DNA of 43,832 nt from Thiotrichales bacterium (GTDB taxonomy: Bacteria > Pseudomonadota > Gammaproteobacteria > Thiomicrospirales > Thiomicrospiraceae). The first letter of the stretch is position 1, and every line of letters starts with the position of its first letter. This document shows, piece by piece, positions 1 through 8,433 of this stretch. The translations under genes and the position numbers were made by a program. The notes beneath the pieces are model-generated. The model was not told where the DNA came from, ran no database searches, and saw only the letters and a list, made by a program, of their open reading frames with translations. The stretch is from assembly GCA_016936535.1 (NCBI GenBank), contig JAFGXP010000030.1:1-43832 (forward strand), in the 5' to 3' direction.

Positions 1-105
1 GATGTACTGGGTACGTCTTTATTGATTGATGGCAAAAAAGTGAATACAAATATGTGTTACATCATCACTGAAAAAGGCTCAAAAGCACAAATTTTGCCGC
101 AATAA
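1..105 (+). CDS. C-terminal end of an unidentified protein (partial)
   Basis: Frame 1 is open from the first base to a TAA at 103-105, giving 34 residues that end in KAQILPQ. The 5' part lies outside the window. The fragment has no recognisable motif, so no function is proposed. A hairpin terminator follows within 70 bases, which supports this being a real gene end. Confidence 0.6.
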   Translation, partial: DVLGTSLLIDGKKVNTNMCYIITEKGSKAQILPQ

Positions 106-128
106 TGGCTTTTTTGTTTTAGTATAAG

Positions 129-172
129 CGTCCCATCTTGGCTGGTTGAATGCGTCAAGGTAGGGACGTTTT
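129..172 (+). terminator. Rho-independent terminator of the first gene
   Basis: CGTCCC plus ATCTTG (129-140) pairs with CAAG plus GGGACG (156-168) with a small internal bulge, and a T-rich run follows. Confidence 0.7.
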
Positions 173-208
173 ATTTTGTTAATTTTGCTGCAGGGTGTTT
201 TTAACACG

Positions 209-676
209 ATGCAGGCTGATCATAAAAAAGATACGCACATGGCGCAAAGATTGAATCCTTTCCATTTTACTTTGACTAAATCATTGATTTTATTGCCATT
301 AATCGGCGGTTTTCTGGTTTCAGGCTGCTCAGTGCAAACCGGTGCAGCAAAAATTGAACAGGGTTTTAGTATCCTTGGTGATGCAATGCTGACCCTCGAT
401 GAACCCGTTTATAACCAAGCCCTTGCGGCAAATGAATATCGAATTTGGCAAGACGCGAACGAGAGTTTCAAGTCATTTGACTCCATTCATTTTCGCAGTG
501 TTGCGAAAGAACTTTGTCCGATTGGTTACATTCCTTTATCACGCCAAGCGTTGAAAATGGGGGAACTTTCGTCTTCCGATACGCAATGCAATGGCGCTTG
601 TCAGCACCGATTGGAATGGCATATCCGTTGCCAAGATATTCCGGAAGAACCCTTTACGCTGTTTGGTAAAACCTGA
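209..676 (+). CDS. Putative small lipoprotein
   Basis: About 155 residues. The N-terminus has basic residues, a hydrophobic stretch (SLILLPLIGGFLV) and a lipobox LVSGC, so the product is probably a membrane-anchored lipoprotein with a mature part of about 125 residues. The C-terminal half contains four cysteines (near ELCPIG, TQCNGAC and IRCQD) that could form periplasmic disulfides. ATG 209 is preceded by a weak AGGG; ATG 239 (MAQRLN) is also possible and would give a shorter, more typical signal peptide. The gene stands alone between two terminators. I do not recognise the family and propose no function. Confidence 0.65.
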   Translation: MQADHKKDTHMAQRLNPFHFTLTKSLILLPLIGGFLVSGCSVQTGAAKIEQGFSILGDAMLTLDEPVYNQALAANEYRIWQDANESFKSFDSIHFRSVAKELCPIGYIPLSRQALKMGELSSSDTQCNGACQHRLEWHIRCQDIPEEPFTLFGKT

Positions 677-730
677 GGAGTTGGCCGTTTTGGCACCTTC
701 TGTTAGCAATCGTTGATTGAATTTTTGTAA

Positions 731-764
731 CTCTTGCGCTCGTTTTGAGCCAAGAGTTTTTTTG
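731..764 (+). terminator. Rho-independent terminator after the lipoprotein gene
   Basis: CTCTTG-c-GCTC pairs with GAGC-CAAGAG around a short loop, followed by seven T. Confidence 0.85.
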
Positions 765-805
765 TTTTAACCATGTCTTAAAAATCATGTGATGGGAGAG
801 TGAGA

Positions 806-1264
806 ATGTCGCAGCGCATATCAAGTTTACCGGTTGTACAGTCTGACAGTGAAATCAGCTTGGCGTTTCGGATGTCGTTAATGGATGGTACTTTGGTCGA
901 AGAGGCAACCGCACAAGCACCGTTTCGTTTTCAGCTGGGTCAGGGGGCGTTTTTGGACAAGATCGAGGAGTTATTAATTGGTTTGGAGTTAGGCACGACT
1001 GCCAAATTAACACTTGCGCCTGAGAGCGCGTTTGGGTACTCCAATCCGGAAAATATTCAACGGATGCCTCTGAGTGATTTTCCGGACGATTTACAGCCAA
1101 AAGTGGGGCAGGTTATTGGCTTTCAAACGCCAACCGGCCAGGAAGTCCCTGGCACGATTTTAGCGGTGGACGCGGAAGAGGTGACCGTTGATTTTAATCA
1201 TCCGTTGGCCGACACCATGGTGGTGTTTGAAGCCACCATTCTTACCGTTCATGGTGCAGCGTAA
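806..1264 (+). CDS. fkpB: FKBP-type peptidyl-prolyl cis-trans isomerase, SlpA type
   Basis: 152 residues, close to the size of E. coli FkpB/SlpA (149). The order is FKBP strands (VSLAFRMSLMDGTLVEE-like opening), the LGQGAFLDKIEELLIGLELG segment, the inserted flap (AFGYSNPENIQRMPLSDFP) typical of SlpA/SlyD proteins, and the closing VDFNHPLAD motif. It is a cytoplasmic prolyl isomerase and chaperone. ATG 806 has GGGAGAG 5 nt upstream and is preferred to the GTG at 800. The usual lspA-fkpB-ispH neighbourhood is absent; the next gene is on the opposite strand. Confidence 0.92.
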   Translation: MSQRISSLPVVQSDSEISLAFRMSLMDGTLVEEATAQAPFRFQLGQGAFLDKIEELLIGLELGTTAKLTLAPESAFGYSNPENIQRMPLSDFPDDLQPKVGQVIGFQTPTGQEVPGTILAVDAEEVTVDFNHPLADTMVVFEATILTVHGAA

Positions 1265-1270
1265 AAAAAC

Positions 1271-1588
1271 TTAATCGTCTGAAGATCTGCGAGAGGCTTT
1301 TTGCTGATAAAAAGCCTGTTGATGCTCGGCATTGCAAAAGCAGTGCTCAGTCTCGCATAAGGCGTCGTTTTGCGGCAGATACGTCTGGCAGTGCGCACAC
1401 AAAACCATTTTCTTATCCGTTGAGTTGGCTTGGTTGGCGGCTTGTTTTGCGGCCAGTTCTCGCTTTTGACGCAGCATTTGACGTTGATGCCGCAGCGCCA
1501 TAATTAGCATGAAAATGACGATGACAATTAAAAATAAAAAGAGCGCGCGCACAAAAAAGATTCCTTGGTCATTTTGAGAGTTTGTCAT
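1271..1588 (-). CDS. PP0621 family protein (membrane-anchored zinc-ribbon-like)
   Basis: 105 residues. One transmembrane helix near the N-terminus (about residues 12-32, FFVRALFLFLIVIVIFMLIM) is followed by a basic, Ala/Gln-rich linker and a Cys/His cluster: MVLCAHCQTYLP then CETEHCFCNAEHQQAF. This arrangement matches the small conserved PP0621 family, whose Cys/His residues probably bind a metal. The function is unknown. It is divergent from sucC and ends only 6 nt from the fkpB stop, so the two are convergent. Confidence 0.8.
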   Translation of the reverse strand: MTNSQNDQGIFFVRALFLFLIVIVIFMLIMALRHQRQMLRQKRELAAKQAANQANSTDKKMVLCAHCQTYLPQNDALCETEHCFCNAEHQQAFYQQKASRRSSDD

Positions 1589-1718
1589 TTTACAACTGCG
1601 ATGGACGAAAGAAATTGCTTTTGGTTCGGAAGATGCAAAGCGCGATTAAAAAACTTACAATAGCGCCAATTTTGACAGTCCGGCAGACCGTGGCCGGTGA
1701 TTTTGGAGACCAGCGTTA

Positions 1719-2879
1719 ATGAATTTACATGAATATCAAGCGAAGGCGCTTTTTGCGCAATACGGTATTGCCGTTCCAAAAGGGGTGGTAATTGACGATT
1801 TGGCGCAGCTACCTGCGGCTTTGGTGCAAGTGAATTCTCAGGCGTGGGTCGTTAAAGCACAAATTCACGCCGGTGCACGTGGGAAAGCGGGGGGCGTTCA
1901 ACTGGTAAAGGATGCGCAAGAAGCGCAGACAGTTGCGGCTCGCTTGCTTGGTTCATCACTTGCCACAGTGCAAACTGCGGGTAAAGTCTTGCCGATTCAC
2001 GCGTTGTTGATTGAAGAGACGCTCAATATTCAAGAAGAGTTATATTTGAGTCTGGTGGTGGATCGTGTGCACCGCTGCCATACGTTTGTCATTTCTGCCT
2101 GCGGTGGGATGGACATCGAAGAGGTGGCAGAGACCCATCCTGAAAAAATCGTTACCCTTCACATAGATCCAGTGGTGGGTGTGATGCCGTATCAATGCCG
2201 TGAAGTCGGTTTTGCTCTTGGCTTAAACGGGGAAGCCTTTAAGCAGCTTGGGCAATTGATGCAAAAGTTCTATCAACTGGCTCTGGATAAAGATATTGCA
2301 CAGCTGGAAATTAACCCGCTTATTCGTACGGCAGAAAATACTTTGGTGGCCCTGGATGCCAAGGTGAATATTGATGCGAATGCTTTGTATCGTCAGCCAG
2401 AGTTGGTTTCGATGCGCGACTTTTCCCAAGAGGATGCGCGAGAGGCGAAAGCCTCTGAGCATCAGCTCAATTACATTGCACTGGATGGCGATATTGGCTG
2501 CATGGTCAATGGCGCAGGTTTGGCGATGGCCACGATGGATTTGATTAAGCTCAATGGCGGTGCACCGGCTAACTTCTTAGATGTGGGTGGCGGTGCCACG
2601 CCCGAGCGCGTTGCCGAAGCTTTTAAATTGATTTTGTCCTCCAAAGAAGTGAAGTCGATTTTGGTTAATATCTTCGGCGGGATTGTGCGCTGCGATTTGA
2701 TTGCAGACGGCATTATTCAGGCCGTTCAAGAAGTCGGTTTAAGCATTCCCGTTGTCGTGCGGTTGGAAGGAACCAATGTTGAACTGGGGAAAGAAAAGTT
2801 GGCGAAAAGTGGTTTAAGCATTGTCAGCGCAGATGGCTTAGCTGATGCAGCGAAAAAAGTTGTGGAATTGGCAAAGTAA
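1719..2879 (+). CDS. sucC: Succinate-CoA ligase (ADP-forming) beta subunit
   Basis: 386 residues, matching E. coli SucC (388). It begins [16 protein letters not shown], has the ATP-grasp nucleotide-binding lid ([15 protein letters not shown]), the metal-binding EINPL, and the CoA-ligase domain with [19 protein letters not shown] and the signature [10 protein letters not shown]. Together with SucD it makes succinate and ATP from succinyl-CoA in the TCA cycle, or the reverse for biosynthesis. ATG 1719 has GGAG about 10 nt upstream. sucD follows 13 nt after the stop, so the two form an operon. No sucAB is visible, consistent with a branched TCA cycle in an autotroph (inference). Confidence 0.97.
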   Translation: MNLHEYQAKALFAQYGIAVPKGVVIDDLAQLPAALVQVNSQAWVVKAQIHAGARGKAGGVQLVKDAQEAQTVAARLLGSSLATVQTAGKVLPIHALLIEETLNIQEELYLSLVVDRVHRCHTFVISACGGMDIEEVAETHPEKIVTLHIDPVVGVMPYQCREVGFALGLNGEAFKQLGQLMQKFYQLALDKDIAQLEINPLIRTAENTLVALDAKVNIDANALYRQPELVSMRDFSQEDAREAKASEHQLNYIALDGDIGCMVNGAGLAMATMDLIKLNGGAPANFLDVGGGATPERVAEAFKLILSSKEVKSILVNIFGGIVRCDLIADGIIQAVQEVGLSIPVVVRLEGTNVELGKEKLAKSGLSIVSADGLADAAKKVVELAK

Positions 2880-2892
2880 GGTTGGGGAAAAG

Positions 2893-3777
2893 ATGAGCAT
2901 TTTAATTACGAAAAATACCAAAGTCATTTGCCAAGGGTTTACCGGAAAGCAGGGAACCTTTCACTCGGAACAAGCCATTGCCTATGGAACGAAAATGGTT
3001 GGTGGTGTAACGCCTGGTAAGGGCGGCCAGATGCATTTGGGTTTGCCGGTGTTTAATACCGTGCGCGAAGCGGTTGAACAAGCCGGTGCCGAAGCTTCGA
3101 TGATTTATGTCCCGCCTGCGTTTGCCGCCGATTCGATTATTGAGGCGATTGAGGCTGGCATTAAAGTCATTACCTGTATTACCGAAGGCATTCCGGTGGC
3201 GGATATGTTGAAAGTACGCGCTGTATTGGAAAAATCCGACGCCTATTTAATTGGCCCGAACTGCCCTGGTTTGATTACGCCGGGCTTGAACGGCGAAGGC
3301 TGCAAAATCGGCATAATGCCCGGACACATTCATCTACCGGGTAAAATCGGCATTGTTTCCCGTTCAGGTACCCTAACCTATGAAGCGGTCCATCAAACCA
3401 CGCAAAATGGGTTGGGGCAATCCACTTGTGTCGGCATCGGCGGTGATCCAATTCAAGGAATGAACTTTATTGATTGCCTGCGCCTGTTCCAAGATGATCC
3501 CCAGACTGAAGGCATTATTATGGTCGGTGAGATCGGTGGGCAGGCCGAGGAAGATGCGGCAGAGTTTATCGCAGCTCAGGTTACCAAGCCTGTTGTCGCT
3601 TATATTGCGGGTGTGACCGCGCCGCCAGGTAAGCGCATGGGCCACGCTGGAGCGATTGTCTCAGGTGGCAAGGGTACCGCCGAAGCGAAATTTGCGGCAT
3701 TGCGTCGTGCTGGTGTAACAATTGTGGATTCGCCTGCCGATTTAGGTCTTGCTATGCTTGGTCATTTTACGCACTGA
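2893..3777 (+). CDS. sucD: Succinate-CoA ligase alpha subunit
   Basis: 294 residues, close to E. coli SucD (289). The CoA-binding Rossmann part reads [20 protein letters not shown], then [26 protein letters not shown] and [15 protein letters not shown]. The phospho-histidine lies in [12 protein letters not shown] near the C-terminus. It forms the alpha-beta enzyme with SucC. The start at ATG 2893 follows GGGGAAAAG; a longer reading into sucC is not needed. Confidence 0.97.
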   Translation: MSILITKNTKVICQGFTGKQGTFHSEQAIAYGTKMVGGVTPGKGGQMHLGLPVFNTVREAVEQAGAEASMIYVPPAFAADSIIEAIEAGIKVITCITEGIPVADMLKVRAVLEKSDAYLIGPNCPGLITPGLNGEGCKIGIMPGHIHLPGKIGIVSRSGTLTYEAVHQTTQNGLGQSTCVGIGGDPIQGMNFIDCLRLFQDDPQTEGIIMVGEIGGQAEEDAAEFIAAQVTKPVVAYIAGVTAPPGKRMGHAGAIVSGGKGTAEAKFAALRRAGVTIVDSPADLGLAMLGHFTH

Positions 3778-3848
3778 TCGTTCGCTAGGAAATTTGCCGC
3801 TTTGCAGGCAGATAGCCGCAAAGTCAGCGCCCCAATTTGGAGAGTAAA

Positions 3849-5477
3849 ATGACGGAAACCGTAACCTTAGCCATGGGGCAGATTAACCCTCGTGTCGGCG
3901 ATTTGCCGGCCAACTTAGCGCAAATTATTCAGCAGCTTGAGTTAGCCAAAGCGCGCGGCATTGAGTTGGTGATTTTTCCGGAAATGTGCTTGACCGGTTA
4001 CCCGCCTGAAGACATTTTATTTCGCGAAGGGCTCTATCCTCAGATTGAAGCGGCGCTCAATCAAATTGCTCAGGCAACGCATGGTATTGCCTGTGTCATC
4101 GGTTATCCGATGATGGACGGGCTGGGCGAGCGCTTCAATATGGCGGCTTTTATCAGTGAAGGGCAGATTCTAGGCAGTTACATCAAACAGTATTTGCCCA
4201 ACTACAGTGTCTTTGATGAGCCACGCTATTTTAAAAGCGGCAATCAGGCTTGTGTGGTTGAGTTTAAAGGTGTGCGCTTTGGTCTGCTCATTTGTGAAGA
4301 TATCTGGAAAATCTCACCAGCTGCTCAGGCTAAAGAAGCCGGTGCTCAAGTGTTGTTGACCTTGAATGCTTCGCCCTTCTTCCAAGAAAAGCATCAAGAT
4401 CGAATTAGAACCTTGCAACATCGTGTCCAAGAAACTGGCTTGCCAATAGTTTATGTCAACCAAGTTGGCGGACAGGATGAGTTGGTATTTGACGGCGGGT
4501 CTTTCGCAATCAGTGCCGATGGCGACGTTTGTGTACAAGCGCCGGAATTTGTGAGCGCCTTAACGGAAGTTGTGTTGCTTAAGCAGGCGCAATCTCTGGT
4601 GTTGCTCCCCGGACGTCAAGCTGAACTCTATGACGAGGAAGCCCGCATCTATCAAGCTTTGTTGTGCGGGGTGCGAGATTATGTCACCAAGAATCGTTTT
4701 TCTGGGGTTTTATTGGGGTTGTCTGGCGGCATTGACTCCGCCTTAACCTTGGCGCTGGCGGTCGATGCTTTGGGCGCGGATAAGGTAGAAGCGGTGATGA
4801 TGCCGTTTCGTTATACCGCTGCGATCAGTATTGAAGACGCCCAGCAGCAGGCTCAAAATTTGGGCGTGGCCTATCAATCGATTCCGATTGAACCGCTTTA
4901 TCAAAGTTTTGAGACAGCACTTGAATCCACCCTTGCTGGAACCCAGGTTGATATTACCGAAGAGAACCTACAGGCTCGGATTCGCGGCACCTTATTGATG
5001 GCCATTTCAAATAAAACCGGCAAGATGGTTTTGGCCACCAGCAATAAATCAGAGGTCGCTGTAGGGTATTCAACTCTCTATGGAGATATGGTTGGCGGTT
5101 TTGCGCCCTTGAAAGATGTACCGAAAACGTGGGTGTATCGTTTGGCTCATTACCGTAATCAGGCATCACAAGTCATTCCGCTGCGCGTCATTGAACGTGC
5201 GCCTTCAGCCGAGTTGCGTCCCGATCAAACCGATCAAGATTCCTTGCCGGATTATGCGGTCTTAGATGCGATTATTGAGTGTTATGTTCAGCAGGATCTC
5301 AGTCCGATGATTATTGCTGAAAAACTGGCTATTGACGAAAATGAAGTCCGTCGAGTGATAGGTCTTATTGATCGTAGTGAGTACAAACGTCGTCAAGCCG
5401 CACCGGGTGTGAAGATCAGTGCTCGCGCTTTTGGTCGCGATCGTCGTTATCCGATTACCAGTGGATATCACGAATAA
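3849..5477 (+). CDS. nadE: Glutamine-dependent NAD+ synthetase
   Basis: 542 residues in two domains. The N-terminal nitrilase-fold glutaminase carries the catalytic triad Glu45 (FPEMCLTGYPP), Lys113 (YIKQYLPNY) and Cys149 (LLICEDIW). The C-terminal amidotransferase/ATP-pyrophosphatase domain has the P-loop LGLSGGIDSAL and the later LATSNKSEVAVGYSTLYGDM. It amidates nicotinate adenine dinucleotide to NAD+ with ammonia from glutamine, the last step of NAD synthesis; nadC, an earlier step, lies at 10.5 kb. ATG 3849 has TTGGAGAG just upstream. Confidence 0.96.
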   Translation: MTETVTLAMGQINPRVGDLPANLAQIIQQLELAKARGIELVIFPEMCLTGYPPEDILFREGLYPQIEAALNQIAQATHGIACVIGYPMMDGLGERFNMAAFISEGQILGSYIKQYLPNYSVFDEPRYFKSGNQACVVEFKGVRFGLLICEDIWKISPAAQAKEAGAQVLLTLNASPFFQEKHQDRIRTLQHRVQETGLPIVYVNQVGGQDELVFDGGSFAISADGDVCVQAPEFVSALTEVVLLKQAQSLVLLPGRQAELYDEEARIYQALLCGVRDYVTKNRFSGVLLGLSGGIDSALTLALAVDALGADKVEAVMMPFRYTAAISIEDAQQQAQNLGVAYQSIPIEPLYQSFETALESTLAGTQVDITEENLQARIRGTLLMAISNKTGKMVLATSNKSEVAVGYSTLYGDMVGGFAPLKDVPKTWVYRLAHYRNQASQVIPLRVIERAPSAELRPDQTDQDSLPDYAVLDAIIECYVQQDLSPMIIAEKLAIDENEVRRVIGLIDRSEYKRRQAAPGVKISARAFGRDRRYPITSGYHE

Positions 5478-5502
5478 TTTAATTTTTGGGATCGGTTTAG
5501 AG

Positions 5503-5538
5503 TTTGCCCGCGATGGATTAGAGTGTGCGGGCAAATTT
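5503..5538. terminator. Hairpin between convergent nadE and bamD
   Basis: TTTGCCCGC (5503-5511) pairs perfectly with GCGGGCAAA (5527-5535). The U-tail is short, so termination may be weak or bidirectional. Confidence 0.5.
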
Positions 5539-5554
5539 AGATTAAACGGCTTGT

Positions 5555-6397
5555 TTAGAAAACCCGCTTTAAGCCTTGCCAGAAGCGATCCAACAGGGAG
5601 TTGTCATTTTCAGTTAGCTCTTCCATCTGTTGTACTTTTTCATTGCCAAGCCCCAACTTATTCTGGTTAAGCTCATAGACTTTAAGAACGTCATCACGGT
5701 TTTGATCCATCCCCATTTTGTCGTAAGAAAAAGCCAAGATGCGCAAGGCTTCACCAGTGCTTGCCGAGTTTGGATATTCCTCTAAAACCCGTTTAGCTCG
5801 ATTGACTGCGGCCAAATAGGCTTGACGTTTGAGGTAAAAATCGGCCACTTGTATTTCATGTCGCGCCATTTGATTGCGTAAAGTCAGCAAACGTTTGGAA
5901 GCTTGTTTGGCGTAATCGGTTTTGGGAAAGGTGTTAATCAACTCAACATAATAATCAAAAGTACGTTGAGCCGATTTAGGATCGCGACTGGCCGGATCCG
6001 TTAAGTATTTGTCGAGCCAGCTGCGGGTAATGGAGTCGGCCGCAAGGGCGCGTAAATAGTATGCGTAAGCGAGGGACTTATGCCGTGGGTAGAGACGGAT
6101 AAACTCTTCTACTTCACGAATCGCGGATTCGGGTTCGTCATAGCGATAGTAAGCATAAGCCAATTCGAGATAACTCTGTTCTGCGTAGGAGCCGTATGGG
6201 AAATAGGCTTTGAGCTTTTCATAGTTTTCAATCGCGGTATCCCATTGCTTGTTATCGAAAGCTTGAGAGGCGTCTTCATAAAACTCTTCAACCTTTTTTT
6301 CTTCATCGGGCTTATCGACGAGTTTGGAAATGGTTGAGCAGCCGCTCAGAGTCAAGCTGCTTAGAAGCAAAGCGGATAACAACGTTTTTTTCATCAT
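5555..6397 (-). CDS. bamD: Outer membrane assembly lipoprotein BamD
   Basis: About 280 residues (E. coli 245). The N-terminus MMKKTLLSALLLSSLTLSGC is a lipoprotein signal with lipobox TLSGC. TPR repeats follow: EEFYEDASQAFDNKQWDTAIENYEKLKAYFP, then YAEQSYLELAYAYYRYDEPESAIREVEEFIRLYP and RHEIQVADFYLKRQAYLAAVNRAKRVLEEYP. In the BAM complex it is tethered to the inner leaflet of the outer membrane and helps insert beta-barrel proteins. Either of two adjacent ATGs (6397 or 6394) may be used. It diverges from rluD, as in E. coli and many gammaproteobacteria. Confidence 0.94.
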   Translation of the reverse strand: MMKKTLLSALLLSSLTLSGCSTISKLVDKPDEEKKVEEFYEDASQAFDNKQWDTAIENYEKLKAYFPYGSYAEQSYLELAYAYYRYDEPESAIREVEEFIRLYPRHKSLAYAYYLRALAADSITRSWLDKYLTDPASRDPKSAQRTFDYYVELINTFPKTDYAKQASKRLLTLRNQMARHEIQVADFYLKRQAYLAAVNRAKRVLEEYPNSASTGEALRILAFSYDKMGMDQNRDDVLKVYELNQNKLGLGNEKVQQMEELTENDNSLLDRFWQGLKRVF

Positions 6398-6539
6398 TCT
6401 TTTGTACAATACGCGGTGACCAAAAATTGCCGATGAGTATATCACAATTTCCCAAATGCTTAGATTAGCACAGTGTTTGTTTGGCAAAAAAGGCGGCAAT
6501 CGACTGGGTCGTCGCAAGGTACAGTTTAAGGAGAGACGT

Positions 6540-7586
6540 TTGTCCACAAAAATTATTGAATTTCACATTCCGGACCATGCAATGGGACAGCGCTTAGATG
6601 CGACCGTTTCCGAGTTGGTGCAGGAGTTTTCGCGCAACCGAATTCAGCAATGGATTAAAGAAGGGCGCCTAAGCTTAAACGGAGTGCCTTGCTTAAAACC
6701 CCGTCAGTCCTTGTTGGGCGGTGAAAAAGTGGTTTTAGAAGCGGCAGTCGAAGCTGCCACTGAGCTGGAAGCGCAAGAAATCGAGTTAGAGATTGTCTAT
6801 GAAGACGATACGATTTTGGTGATCAATAAGCCGGTCGGTTTGGTGGTTCATCCTGGTGCAGGGAATCCAGACGGCACCCTAATGAATGCATTGTTGTACC
6901 ATGAGCCGGCCTTAAGGGAAGTGCCTCGCGCAGGAATTGTGCACCGCTTGGATAAGGATACTTCTGGCTTGATGGTGGTGGCAAAAACCTTACAAGCGCA
7001 GATGCATTTGGTTGAGCAGTTGCAACGCCATGCTGTGGAGCGAATTTATGATGCTGTATTGGTTGGCAACCTAAAGAAGGGCGGAACCATTGACAAGCCG
7101 ATTGGCCGAAGCCCAAAAGATCGTAAAAAAATGGCGGTGCGTGCTATGGGTGGTAAACCCGCGGTCACTCACGTTCGCGTACTGGAACATTTTCGAGCGC
7201 ACACGCGGATTCGAGTGAGGTTGGAGACTGGACGGACACATCAAATTCGTGTTCATCTTTCCGATATCGGTTTTCCGTTGGTGGGGGATCCGGTTTATGG
7301 CCAGCGTTTTCGCATACCAAAACAGATGCACCCTCAGTTCGTCACCTTTTTACGCGGCTTTCAGCGCCAAGCCCTACATGCCGGCGCTCTGAGCTTAACC
7401 CATCCGCAAACCGGTAAATTGATGAAATGGAAAGCGCCAATGCCGGACGACATGATGGAGCTCATGGATATTCTGCGCGAAGACATTGAGGTGTTCGCTG
7501 AGCAGCAGCTTGGTTATGACGAGTTTGATTATGACTATGGGGTGGAAGTGGAATGGGTAACCGATGATGACATTCCTGATTATTAA
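6540..7586 (+). CDS. rluD: 23S rRNA pseudouridine(1911/1915/1917) synthase
   Basis: 348 residues. An N-terminal S4 RNA-binding domain (GQRLDATVSELVQEFSRNRIQQWIKEG) is followed by the RluA-family catalytic domain with the aspartate motif HRLDKDTSGLMVVAKT and the closing RLETGRTHQIRVHLSDIGFPLVGDPVYG. It isomerises uridines in helix 69 of 23S rRNA. The start is a TTG at 6540 with an excellent AAGGAG 6 nt upstream; upstream in-frame codons lack a ribosome-binding site. The acidic tail (DEFDYDYGVEVEWVTDDDIPDY) is longer than in E. coli. pgeF follows 18 nt later. Confidence 0.94.
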   Translation: MSTKIIEFHIPDHAMGQRLDATVSELVQEFSRNRIQQWIKEGRLSLNGVPCLKPRQSLLGGEKVVLEAAVEAATELEAQEIELEIVYEDDTILVINKPVGLVVHPGAGNPDGTLMNALLYHEPALREVPRAGIVHRLDKDTSGLMVVAKTLQAQMHLVEQLQRHAVERIYDAVLVGNLKKGGTIDKPIGRSPKDRKKMAVRAMGGKPAVTHVRVLEHFRAHTRIRVRLETGRTHQIRVHLSDIGFPLVGDPVYGQRFRIPKQMHPQFVTFLRGFQRQALHAGALSLTHPQTGKLMKWKAPMPDDMMELMDILREDIEVFAEQQLGYDEFDYDYGVEVEWVTDDDIPDY

Positions 7587-7604
7587 TCGAACAATGAGCC
7601 GATA

Positions 7605-8420
7605 GTGGAAACCAACATCTTGACCAGTTGTCTAATCGTTCCCGATTGGCCGGCGGCCAAGTCGATTCGTGCTTATTGCACCACTCGAAAAGGGGGGGGG
7701 AGTCAAGCGCCTTATCATTCGCTAAATCTAGCGACCCACGTCGGTGATGCGCCTGTTGCGGTCGAAGAAAATCGTCAACAACTCACTCGGGCCTTATCTT
7801 TACCCAACTCACCTCTCTGGATGGCGCAACAACACACCACTAAGCTGCTGTATATGCCGGAGTATTCCGGTGTGGACGGTGTTCAGAATGTACCAGTAGC
7901 CGATGCGTGCTGGAGTGATCGGTCTGGGGATGTTTGCGCCGTGCTGACCGCCGATTGTATGCCAATTTTGTTATGCGATCAGCAGGGCAGCTGGGTTGCC
8001 GCCATTCACGCGGGATGGAAAGGGTTACTGGATGGCATTGTTCAGAAAAGTTTGCAGCAAATCCTTGTTCAAAAAGAAACGCCTGCCGAGGCGGTATTGG
8101 CATGGATTGGTCCGGCAATTTCACAGGCGCATTTTGAAGTCGGGGTGGAAGTGCAGAGGGCATTTACGCTTGCTTATCCTGAAAACGCAGTTTTCTTTCG
8201 GCCTAATCCAATAAATCAAAGCCGGTTTTTTGCCGATTTAAGTGGCATTGCGGAAGCCTTGTTACGCCAAAAAGGGGTGCAGCAGATTACGCAAAGTGCG
8301 CTATGCACCTATGCGAATCCACAGCAGTTTTTTTCTTATCGTTATGCTTGTCACCATCCCGAAATCGAAACCGAAGCCGGGAAAACAGGACGTATGGCCT
8401 CGCTGATTTGGCGCGTGTAG
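7605..8420 (+). CDS. pgeF: Peptidoglycan editing factor (YfiH / laccase-domain family)
   Basis: 271 residues. Family motifs are LNLATHVGDAP, MAQQHTT, TADCMPILLCD, AIHAGWKGLLDGI and the C-terminal FFSYRYA. These Cys/His residues form the metal site of the family; E. coli YfiH/PgeF removes L-Ser wrongly incorporated into the peptidoglycan stem. The most likely start is GTG 7605, with no strong Shine-Dalgarno, in an operon with rluD as in E. coli. Codons 30-32 (KGGGS) are written as nine consecutive G (7692-7700), an unusual homopolymer that could slip. Confidence 0.9.
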   Translation: METNILTSCLIVPDWPAAKSIRAYCTTRKGGGSQAPYHSLNLATHVGDAPVAVEENRQQLTRALSLPNSPLWMAQQHTTKLLYMPEYSGVDGVQNVPVADACWSDRSGDVCAVLTADCMPILLCDQQGSWVAAIHAGWKGLLDGIVQKSLQQILVQKETPAEAVLAWIGPAISQAHFEVGVEVQRAFTLAYPENAVFFRPNPINQSRFFADLSGIAEALLRQKGVQQITQSALCTYANPQQFFSYRYACHHPEIETEAGKTGRMASLIWRV

Positions 8421-8433
8421 GTGCAATAAAGTC

